Of a DNA stretch of 64,000 bases, positions 57,429 through 64,000 are shown in pieces. The translations under genes were made by a program, and so were the position numbers. The DNA is from Alkalicoccobacillus plakortidis (GTDB lineage Bacteria; Bacillota; Bacilli; Bacillales; Bacillaceae_D). Location: assembly GCF_023703085.1 (NCBI RefSeq), contig NZ_JAMQJY010000001.1, positions 744,001 through 808,000 of the forward strand. The letters are read 5' to 3'. The notes under the pieces are model-generated. The model made no database searches and was not told the DNA's origin. It saw nothing but the letters and a program-made list of their open reading frames with translations. Each line of letters starts with the position of its first letter. Position 1 is the stretch's first letter.

Positions 57429-57908
57429 CTATCTATCAAACTCTCTTAGTTGCATCTCTGTGATATTCCCAGAAATTTCAACATTATCTGGTGAACACAA
57501 AAAGATATTCATTCCTAGCTTATGAATGTCGCCACCAATTGCGTAAACTGTGCCACTCAAAAAGTGTACCATATGTCGGGCCTGTTCATCAGGTAGGCGT
57601 TGCATATTAATTATGACAGCTTTGCGATTTTTTAAGTGGTCGGCGATTTGTTGAGCCTCATCATCCGTCCGTGGTTCCATTAACACCATCTTTGAACTCT
57701 TTTGAGCACTTTGCAGGCTTACAACATTTTGCTGCTGCGAGCTTTGCTGATGATCTTTTTGGTGATTTTGTTGGGTCTGTTGAAATTGAGACTGATTACG
57801 TCGGCGTGTTGGCTTCTCTTCACCAGTATTGTCCTCTACCACTTGTTCATATTCCTCAACATGCTCGTCCAATGAAAAATAATCTCTAAACTTTGATTTA
57901 AAGCTCAA
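57429..57908 (-). CDS. sepF: Cell division protein SepF
   Basis: Binds FtsZ and membrane to align protofilaments at the septum. 159 residues. N-terminal amphipathic helix [15 protein letters not shown] anchors membrane; a long Gln-rich linker (about 40-75; [13 protein letters not shown]) is followed by the C-terminal SepF domain with [19 protein letters not shown] and [13 protein letters not shown]. Position with ylmE and ylmG is canonical. Confidence 0.95.
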   Translation of the reverse strand: MSFKSKFRDYFSLDEHVEEYEQVVEDNTGEEKPTRRRNQSQFQQTQQNHQKDHQQSSQQQNVVSLQSAQKSSKMVLMEPRTDDEAQQIADHLKNRKAVIINMQRLPDEQARHMVHFLSGTVYAIGGDIHKLGMNIFLCSPDNVEISGNITEMQLREFDR

Positions 57909-57926
57909 ATTGATCCCTCCCCACTT

Positions 57927-58622
57927 TTATGATGATGAAGTTGTTTCATTTCCTACTAATGCGGTTCCAATCCGAATAAAGGTTGCCCCTTCTTCCACAG
58001 CAACAATATAATCATTAGACATGCCCATCGATAGTTCTGTGCAAGGTGCATAAGGGAGATGCAGCTCTGCAATTGCATCTCTTAATTCTCTTAAGCCTCT
58101 AAAAACAGGTCTTGTTTGTTCTGGATCCTCTGTAAAAGGTGCCATGGTCATTAAACCCACAACTTCTATAGCCGGATACGCTTCTAAACGCTCAATAAAT
58201 GGTAGTACCTCTTCTGGTTGTAGGCCAGACTTTGATTCTTCTCCAGAGACATTCACTTGAACAAAACATTTTACTTTCTGTTTATCTTGACTCTGCTTTT
58301 GAAATTCACGAGCTAATGACAAACGATCTAGTGAATGAAAATAGTCAAACTCATGAATCACTTGTTTTACTTTACGAGATTGGAGCGAACCAATAAAATG
58401 CCATGTTCCTGCATCTCCAATGGCTTTTTTCTTTTCTAATCCTGTCTCAGCCCTATTCTCACCAATATGTTCGACACCCGATTCTAAAGCAAGCCTTGTT
58501 GTTGCCTCACTTACATACTTTGTGACTGCAATAACATTCACTTGATCCGAGTTTCGATTGGCCGTACTACAGGCTTCGTGTATATTTGCTTGAATACGTT
58601 CATACTGTTGCTTTACTGACAT
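57927..58622 (-). CDS. ylmE: PLP homeostasis protein YlmE (YggS)
   Basis: Pyridoxal-phosphate-binding protein of the YggS family; no defined enzymatic reaction. About 231 residues from MSVKQQYERIQANIHEAC. Lysine that holds PLP is in VIAVTKYVSE near 35; HFIGSLQSRKVKQV near 80 and LSMGMSNDYIVAVEEGAT near 200 are typical. The chosen start follows AGAGGTGTGAAG. It overlaps no other gene and precedes sepF by 18 bases. Confidence 0.93.
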   Translation of the reverse strand: MSVKQQYERIQANIHEACSTANRNSDQVNVIAVTKYVSEATTRLALESGVEHIGENRAETGLEKKKAIGDAGTWHFIGSLQSRKVKQVIHEFDYFHSLDRLSLAREFQKQSQDKQKVKCFVQVNVSGEESKSGLQPEEVLPFIERLEAYPAIEVVGLMTMAPFTEDPEQTRPVFRGLRELRDAIAELHLPYAPCTELSMGMSNDYIVAVEEGATFIRIGTALVGNETTSSS

Positions 58623-58632
58623 CTTCACACCT

Positions 58633-59458
58633 CTATTTACGCTGTCCAATTACACTCATCATTCGACCGGTTTGACCGTTGTCTGCCCGATGGGAAAACA
58701 TCCTTTGGTCAGTAGCTGTACAAATAGTCGAAAGATGGATATTCGATTCTTGTACACCGGATCGTATGAGCAGGCTTTTATTTAGCTGTTTTAAATCAAG
58801 AAGAAATCGTCCATTCTCTTTTTGTACATATGGTTTTTCTTGATTTGTTGCGAGACATTGATCCACTGCTTGGATAACGAGATCATTTACTTCATAGGCT
58901 TCTCCACTTATCGACGGACCAATCAGTACATGGATCTCCTTTGGATCAATTCCCTCTTCATTTTGCCAAGTTTTTATCATATTAGGACCAATTTCACCAA
59001 CTGTACCCTTCCAAGCCTGCATGGGCAAGACCAATGGTACGGTGAGCAGGTGCAATAAAATAAAGAGGGACACAATCCGCATAGAGACTTGTTAGTAAAA
59101 TATCATCGTCCTGTGTATATAAACCATCCGTTCCTTTAATCGCCCCGTCTAATGACTCTGATCCTGCACTCGCATCATTTTTTGACACTTTTTTAATAAC
59201 CGCTTGATGAACTTGCTCTCCTACTACCCAAGACGATAATGGAAATCCAAGGTCATCGGCTAACTTACGGCGATTGTTCACTACATCAAGATCAGAATCT
59301 GCGACATGTAAGCCCAGATTTAATGAGGTAAATGGAAACTTACTGAATCCACCATTACGCGTAGTAAATCCTGCCGTTAATCCAGAGTATTGATCGGTTA
59401 AGACAATCGCCTCTAAAAAAGAGGGCGAAACCTCTTTTAGGATCTGGTCTGTTTTCAA
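58633..59458 (-). CDS. pgeF: Purine nucleoside phosphorylase/laccase-like PgeF (YlmD; frameshift near 59015)
   Basis: YlmD/YfiH family, with reported phosphorylase and peptidoglycan-editing roles. About 274 residues when repaired. Visible metal/catalytic residues: QVHQAVI His, TSLYADCVPLYF Cys near 130, and GLAHAGWKGTV His near 148. The frame breaks at LAHAG near 59015 and resumes WKGTVGEIGPNM. Neighbours ylmC and ylmE agree with this identity. Confidence 0.9.
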
Positions 59459-59542
59459 TTTCAGAACATCCCTTCAACGTATCAAACAAATTCAAACTAT
59501 ATGCGTCTAGTGTATCACATGTGCTCTGGTCAATAAACGACT

Positions 59543-59845
59543 TTATTCCCGTTTAGTCGTTCGTATAGACGCTTTTGGCACGAATGATGGCGCCGGTGTT
59601 TCGAGATGAAATGGCTGTGCCGTTTTCACCATAATAACATCTGAACCGATTTTAATAATATTGGACCATGGAATGATTACCTCTTCGTCTTTACCAAACA
59701 GACCCATCACTTTACCTGTGCTGCTTATAATAATCGCTTCAATTTGACCATTATCCAAATTCAGATCAAGATCCGTTAAATGACCAAGTCTTTTACCTGT
59801 TTCCAAGTTAACAATGTCTTTTGCTTGAAGATCTGAAATTTTCAT
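59543..59845 (-). CDS. ylmC: PRC-barrel protein YlmC
   Basis: A ~100-residue PRC-barrel domain of the YlmC/YmxH family, found near sigG; function unknown. MKISDLQAKDIVNLETG start (59845), then LGHLTDLDLNLDNGQIEAI and PWSNIIKIGSDVIMV. The last ~15 residues are basic and probably flexible. Start chosen with GGAGTG upstream, over 59857. Confidence 0.88.
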   Translation of the reverse strand: MKISDLQAKDIVNLETGKRLGHLTDLDLNLDNGQIEAIIISSTGKVMGLFGKDEEVIIPWSNIIKIGSDVIMVKTAQPFHLETPAPSFVPKASIRTTKRE

Positions 59846-59897
59846 CATTTTTATCACTCCTTACTCATGTATATGACGGGCTACGCATGATCATGTA

Positions 59898-59945
59898 AAA
59901 AAGGTCTTACTCTTGGCGTTTTCATGCCAAAAATAAGACCTTTTT
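59898..59945 (-). terminator. Terminator after sigG
   Basis: Minus strand AAAAAGGTCTTA / TAAGACCTTTTT with an inner GGC/GCC pair and an extended loop, directly after the sigG stop codon. A- and T-runs on both arms allow two-way action. Confidence 0.8.
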
Positions 59946-59951
59946 AATTAT

Positions 59952-60737
59952 TTAACTTTGCACGTATTTATTCATTTGATTAATAGCTGCTTTCTCAAGT
60001 CTTGATACCTGCGCCTGAGAAATACCGATTTCATCCGCAACTTCCATTTGAGTTTTCCCTTGGAAAAAGCGCATATTTAAAATAAGCTTTTCTCGTTCAT
60101 TTAAGCGGACCATCGCTTCTTTTAACGCAATATCTTCAACCCATTTGACATCTTTGTTTCGCTCATCACTGATCTGATCCATGACAAAAATCGGATCTCC
60201 ACCATCATTATAAATCGGTTCAAATAACGAAACAGGATCTTGTATAGCATCTAATGCAAAGACAACATCTTCTTTGGGAACTTCTAATACTCTTGCAATT
60301 TCTTGAACAGTCGGTTCGTTTTCGCGTTTCTTTTCAGCCATTAAATGATCGCGTACTTGTAAGGCCTTATAGGCGATATCACGTAATGAGCGAGATACGC
60401 GAATCGGGTTATTATCGCGGAGATAGCGACGAATCTCTCCAATAATCATTGGTACCGCATAGGTGGAGAACTTTACATTTTGACCTAAATCGAAGTTATC
60501 AATTGATTTCATTAAACCGATACAACCAACCTGAAATAAGTCATCCACATACTCACCGCGATTATTAAAGCGCTGAATCACACTGAGTACCAACCGTAGA
60601 TTTCCATTTACTAGTTCTTCACGGGTTGGCAAATACCCATCCTGCAGCTGTCTGAATAGCTCTCGCATTTCAGTATTTTTAAGTACCGGTAACGTAGATG
60701 TATCTACACCGCAAATTTCAACTTTATGTCGTGTCAA
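59952..60737 (-). CDS. sigG: Sporulation sigma factor sigma-G
   Basis: Late forespore RNA polymerase sigma factor. 261 residues: N-terminal VEICGVDTS stretch that contacts SpoIIAB, region 2 with DLFQVGCIGLMKSIDNFD near 68-85, region 3, and region 4 HTH TQMEVADEIGISQAQVSRLE near 232-251. The start is TTG (MTRHKVE), preceded by CTGGAGGG. It follows sigE by 155 bases, and the spacer holds a TGCATA-15-GATACT candidate for sigma-F/sigma-G promoters near 60770-60800. Confidence 0.96.
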   Translation of the reverse strand: MTRHKVEICGVDTSTLPVLKNTEMRELFRQLQDGYLPTREELVNGNLRLVLSVIQRFNNRGEYVDDLFQVGCIGLMKSIDNFDLGQNVKFSTYAVPMIIGEIRRYLRDNNPIRVSRSLRDIAYKALQVRDHLMAEKKRENEPTVQEIARVLEVPKEDVVFALDAIQDPVSLFEPIYNDGGDPIFVMDQISDERNKDVKWVEDIALKEAMVRLNEREKLILNMRFFQGKTQMEVADEIGISQAQVSRLEKAAINQMNKYVQS

Positions 60738-60892
60738 ATTCTTACCCTCCAGTGCTTTGGGAGATGATGTCTAGTAAAGTATCTCCTTGGCAGGGAAAAA
60801 TATGCACAAGACCATTTGTAAAAATCGAGCGGGAACTATTGACGCTTACTCTCTGTAGTTCAAATTTTTTTCGGTATTTTATTTCTCTCAAA

Positions 60893-61606
60893 TCAGACCA
60901 TTTTATTGAACTCCTTTTGTAATCTTTTGATAATTCGTTTCTCAAGCCTTGAAATATATGATTGCGAAATACCTAACATATCTGCCACTTCTTTTTGTGT
61001 TTTTTCTTCAAAACCCGCTAACCCAAATCGAAGTTCCATAATCTGTTTTTCACGAGCATTCAAAGTATATAAGGCTTTTTTAAGTAGCTTACGATCAACC
61101 TTTTCTTCAATGCCTCTTGTAATTATATCTTCCTCAGTTCCGAGTACATCAGATAACAATAATTCATTGCCATCCCAATCTATATTTAGTGGTTCGTCAA
61201 ATGACACCTCTGAACGTGTTTTGTTGTTTCGACGCAAATACATGAGAATTTCATTTTCAATACAACGAGATGCATAGGTTGCAAGCTTGATTTTTTTCTC
61301 AGGATTAAATGTATTTACAGCTTTTATGAGTCCAATTGTTCCTATGCTAATCAGATCCTCAATATTTATCCCTGTATTCTCAAACTTCCTTGCGATATAG
61401 ACAACTAATCGTAGGTTTCGTTCAATAAGAACGGATCGTACTGCCTGATCCCCACTAGGCAGCTTCATAAGCAGATCAGCCTCTTCTTCCTTTGAGAGCG
61501 GTGGCGGCAGGGCTTCACTTCCCCCTATGTAATAAATCTCATCCGCCTTCATACCCAATCGATGTAATACACGATACCAAACTAACGTTAGCTTTAGTTT
61601 AATCAT
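60893..61606 (-). CDS. sigE: Pro-sigma-E, early mother-cell sigma factor
   Basis: Made as an inactive precursor; SpoIIGA removes the first ~27-29 residues. 238 residues: basic/hydrophobic pro-sequence ([20 protein letters not shown]), the conserved [14 protein letters not shown] junction, region 2 [20 protein letters not shown], and region 4 [21 protein letters not shown] good AGGAGGT ribosome-binding site precedes the ATG. Directly follows spoIIGA, so protease and substrate are made together. Confidence 0.97.
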   Translation of the reverse strand: MIKLKLTLVWYRVLHRLGMKADEIYYIGGSEALPPPLSKEEEADLLMKLPSGDQAVRSVLIERNLRLVVYIARKFENTGINIEDLISIGTIGLIKAVNTFNPEKKIKLATYASRCIENEILMYLRRNNKTRSEVSFDEPLNIDWDGNELLLSDVLGTEEDIITRGIEEKVDRKLLKKALYTLNAREKQIMELRFGLAGFEEKTQKEVADMLGISQSYISRLEKRIIKRLQKEFNKMV

Positions 61607-61636
61607 TGTTACCTCCTTATAGTCATATATTAGGCA

Positions 61637-62557
61637 TTAGGCTAGTTGATCTTTTGGTATTCCTAGTACTTGTTTGGGATGGACAATCGCTTGATACAAA
61701 CCTTCAGGTGACAGCTGTATCGATTGAACCCCAATTAAAACATGAGAAGTACAATATAGCTGGTTCTGAAAACGGACTCTCACTTCATCTGGTTTAATTG
61801 CCGATATATACGGCGAGGACTGTCCCACCGCACGAAACGGAATAATACGAAGGCGCTCTTGAAGCCAGTGCCGCGTGATATCTGACGTTCCATTTGTGTC
61901 TAGATGTGTAATCGTTCTGACCACTTCTTGTCCAAAAGCCTCTTCTAAGATACCTGCTTCCATAATCATTACGGGGACCCGTGTAATCGGATCTTTAAGT
62001 TGGTTTCCACTATCAACAAGGCCATTCATCTTAAAGCAATGTTCACCAAGAATAATTTCTACTTCAGCAAGTTGTTGCATGTTAAATACTTTTGTTTCAA
62101 TTGTCTCAAATCGATGCTTTGAGAAATACCAGACTAGTGGGAAACCTACGATAATTAACATCCAACTAATTGGGCTGCCAATTGATGCATTCATTTGAAA
62201 GCCACTCGAGACAAATGCTACTTCTGTCTGCCAAAAGAAGTGAATCGCAAACAAGGCTCCTCCCGTCATAAAAGTAACAAAATAAAACATAGCCAAACCT
62301 TGAATGAAGAAGGTCCATCTTTTGTACCCAAAAGCAATAAGCACAATAAAACCTGAATAGACAAGCTTTGTTACAGGATGATAGAACAATCCTGCAAATG
62401 GTGTAAACATAAAAAAGACAATCATTGAAGCAAATAATGCACCTAAAGCAAATCGCAGCTTTGAATGCTGACGTTTTAACACTAAGGCTGTTAATAGAAG
62501 TAATAAATAGTCAATCAGATAGTTTAGTACCCAAATTACATCTAAATATAGGGTCAT
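61637..62557 (-). CDS. spoIIGA: Sporulation sigma-E processing protease SpoIIGA
   Basis: Membrane aspartic protease that activates pro-sigma-E in the mother cell after a signal from SpoIIR. About 306 residues: five hydrophobic helices in the N-terminal half (about 1-150) and a cytosolic C-terminal half with the catalytic DSG in KMNGLVDSGNQLKDP near 180. Start ATG at 62557 is preferred over TTG at 62566 because of AAGGAG spacing. Upstream promoter has an unusual long spacer; the IS110 element lies beyond it. Confidence 0.95.
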   Translation of the reverse strand: MTLYLDVIWVLNYLIDYLLLLLTALVLKRQHSKLRFALGALFASMIVFFMFTPFAGLFYHPVTKLVYSGFIVLIAFGYKRWTFFIQGLAMFYFVTFMTGGALFAIHFFWQTEVAFVSSGFQMNASIGSPISWMLIIVGFPLVWYFSKHRFETIETKVFNMQQLAEVEIILGEHCFKMNGLVDSGNQLKDPITRVPVMIMEAGILEEAFGQEVVRTITHLDTNGTSDITRHWLQERLRIIPFRAVGQSSPYISAIKPDEVRVRFQNQLYCTSHVLIGVQSIQLSPEGLYQAIVHPKQVLGIPKDQLA

Positions 62558-62586
62558 GGGGATCAAACTCCTTCTGAATGACTCCC

Positions 62587-62619
62587 AGTATATCCTGGTG
62601 GGCTTTGGAAGTCTGTCAG
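62587..62619 (-). promoter_or_regulatory. Candidate spoIIGA promoter with long spacer
   Basis: Minus-strand CTGACA, a 21-base spacer, and TATACT. The B. subtilis spoIIG promoter is known for an over-long spacer of 22 bases that needs Spo0A, so the feature is expected and supports the call. Spo0A-box-like TTTTCGCG lies just upstream; I cannot score it. Confidence 0.6.
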
Positions 62620-62814
62620 TTTCTGGCGCGAAAATGGTTGTTATTTTAGGAGGTTTTATAGGATTATGTCACGCGGAAAATAACTGAGGAAATGATACAC
62701 GATTAGACAGAATAAATACTGGGACAGACTTATACGGATAATCGATAAGGACGATCACCTTTAACAGAAACGTTCGTCGTTTGAATTTACATAGAAGTGA
62801 ATGGGAACCCGTAG
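62620..62814. other. Intergenic stretch upstream of spoIIGA
   Basis: About 195 bases without a supported gene; includes an AGGAGG stretch not followed by a gene, and AT-rich sequence. In B. subtilis ftsZ and bpr would be upstream; here an IS110 element intervenes. Possible Spo0A sites lie at its left end. Confidence 0.4.
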
Positions 62815-62903
62815 TCAAGCCGCTACCGGGATGGGGGCAAGTCTCGCTGGACGGACGGTGAACTAAACCGACTACGCCGTTTCATTTCAACCCTGCCCGT
62901 AAG
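62815..62903. repeat. Dispersed GC-rich intergenic repeat, copy 2
   Basis: Matches the copy at 32730-32860: GGGATGGGGGCA, then AACTAAACCGACTACGCC, TTTCATTTCAACCCTGCCC. The match ends near 62900, right before the terminator-like hairpin that begins the IS110-side sequence. The other copy continues into CTGAAGTCGGCC, so this copy is cut or diverged at that point. Confidence 0.65.
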
Positions 62904-62935
62904 TCCCACAGGAGCATTCCTGTGGGATTTCTTTT
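62904..62935 (+). terminator. Hairpin with T-tail upstream of the IS110 transposase
   Basis: Ten-base perfect stem TCCCACAGGA / TCCTGTGGGA with GCAT loop and a T-rich tail (TTTCTTTT). It could block read-in transcription from upstream into the transposase. Confidence 0.75.
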
Positions 62936-63009
62936 CGTCCTATTTACACAAAAAAAGCCCTCCGTTAAGATGCAATTGTACCCAAACAACACATCGAGGA
63001 GGACTTACT

Positions 63010-64000
63010 ATGAATCATACGCGCAATGATCGATTAGATCAAGTTCAAGAGGATACATTGGTGATTGGCATTGATATCGCCAAATTCAAGCACTACGCAT
63101 GTGCTGTGAATGATCGCAGCCGTGAACTTAGTGATGCCTTTCCGTTTCATCAATCAAGAAATGGGTTTCACCACCTCTATGACGAGCTTGAACAACTAAA
63201 GAAGGCTCATCAAAAAACAAACATCCTCATTGGCTTTGAACCAACCGGTCATTACTGGATGAATCTTGCGCAATTTTTAAACCATCATGGCATTCCTTTT
63301 GTCTTGGTAAGCCCGCTGCACGTCAATCGAGCCAAAGAGTTTGATGATAACCTACAAACGAAGAATGACCGTAAAGACGCTCGTGTGATTGCGAAAATGG
63401 TCACTCAGGGATATTTTAGCTATCCGCGTTTCTTGACGGGCGTAGATGCAGAACTGCGTAATGGCGCAACCCTTCGAGACCGGTTAAAAAAAGATAGGGC
63501 GCGTGTGACCAACCAGATCATCCGTTGGATGGATCGGTATTTCCCAGAATTACATGGAGCCTTTAAAGCCATGGGGAAAACCCTTGTCTGCATCTTAAAG
63601 TACCGTCCCTTACCTGAGGAGTGGCATGATCTTGAGGTAGAGTCTTTTCTATCCGAGATCAAAGAAAAAGAAGCGATCAGGAACCCCTCTAGAAAGAGAT
63701 TGCACAACGTTCAAGTATTAGCGTCTCAATCCATTGGGTTAACCGAAGGGAACGAGTTTGCGAGACAAGATATTCGTTCGCTCATTGAGCAATATGAACG
63801 AACTTGTGCGGAGTTAGAAGAAACGAAAGAGACGATGCGAGAGCTCGCTCGACAAGTAGACGCCTATGAGAGTTTAATCTCTATCCCTGGTATTAGTGAA
63901 GAGACCGTTTGTGAATTACTCGCTGAAACGGGACCACTCACCAACTACAGTCATCCACGCCAACTGACAAAATTAGCGGGATTGACGCTACGTGAGAATT
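63010..64000 (+). mobile_element. IS110-family transposase (5' part; runs off the window)
   Basis: Bridge-RNA-type DEDD recombinase of IS110 elements. About 330 residues visible from MNHTRNDRLDQV. Catalytic acidic residues of the RuvC-like N-terminal domain: VIGIDIAKFKHYA near 20-32, GFEPTGHYW near 78-86 and TKNDRKDARVIAKM near 117-130. The C-terminal Transposase_20 domain begins at SLISIPGISEETVCELLAETG near 294-314, and its catalytic serine is beyond the edge. GAGGAGGACTT precedes the ATG. An upstream hairpin may hide that site. The 3' end, bridge RNA and element boundaries are not resolved. Confidence 0.9.

Noticed and set aside
63420..63707. 95-codon minus-strand frame inside the IS110 gene
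   Set aside because: Antisense to a continuous, family-matching transposase frame.

Overview
The window is a stretch of a Bacillaceae chromosome (low-GC, endospore-forming Firmicute). The evidence is the gene order, which matches the Bacillus subtilis block from spoIIGA to trmD almost gene for gene but on the minus strand here, plus sporulation genes (spoIIGA, sigE, sigG, spoVM), a T-box in front of ileS and three PyrR attenuators in the pyr operon. Genus cannot be fixed from the sequence alone; protein similarity looks like a Bacillus relative other than B. subtilis itself (inference).

Layout, left to right (most genes read leftwards). 1-3760: trmD (cut by the window edge), rimM, ylqD, khpA, rpsP, ffh, ylxM (tRNA/ribosome maturation and SRP). 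3855-9653: ftsY, smc, rnc, with a small plus-strand DUF1128 gene inserted between smc and rnc. 9791-13504: acpP, fabG, fabD, plsX, fapR, the fatty-acid/phospholipid cluster with a palindromic candidate FapR operator. 13508-20170: recG, sdaAA/sdaAB (serine dehydratase), a DegV/FakB-like gene, fakA and an Asp23-family gene. 20284-20679: rpmB on the plus strand converging on the tiny sporulation gene spoVM. 20910-32468: rpe, rsgA, prkC, prpC, rsmB, fmt, priA, coaBC, rpoZ, gmk, remA. 33219-37764: a P-type Ca2+ ATPase divergent from rqcH. 38136-50056: the complete pyrimidine operon pyrR-P-B-C-carA-carB-K-D-F-E. 50053-62619: ylyB, lspA, ylyA, a 20-bp tandem repeat, ileS with its T-box, divIVA, ylmH, ylmG, sepF, ylmE, pgeF, ylmC, sigG, sigE, spoIIGA. 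62815-64000: a dispersed repeat copy followed by an IS110-family transposase running off the window end.

The genes cooperate in a few themes: translation and ribosome rescue/assembly; membrane lipid synthesis (PlsX plus FakA/FakB both make acyl-phosphate, FapR senses malonyl-CoA); UMP synthesis under PyrR control; and division/sporulation (SepF, DivIVA, sigma-E, sigma-G, SpoIIGA, SpoVM).

A key property of this sequence is that at least twelve conserved genes are broken by about seventeen single-base frameshifts (ftsY, smc, rnc, prkC x2, priA x3, the Ca2+ ATPase, rqcH, pyrE, pyrF x2, pyrP x2, ylmH, pgeF). Several of these genes are normally essential, and the shifted frames resume perfectly family-like protein, so sequencing or assembly error is much more likely than gene decay. 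I annotate these as single genes. No clearly novel biological system is visible; the best leads are the 20-bp GATATC tandem array, the dispersed repeat/IS110 association with a hairpin that could hide the transposase ribosome-binding site, and an IleS that has lost most of its C-terminal zinc ligands.
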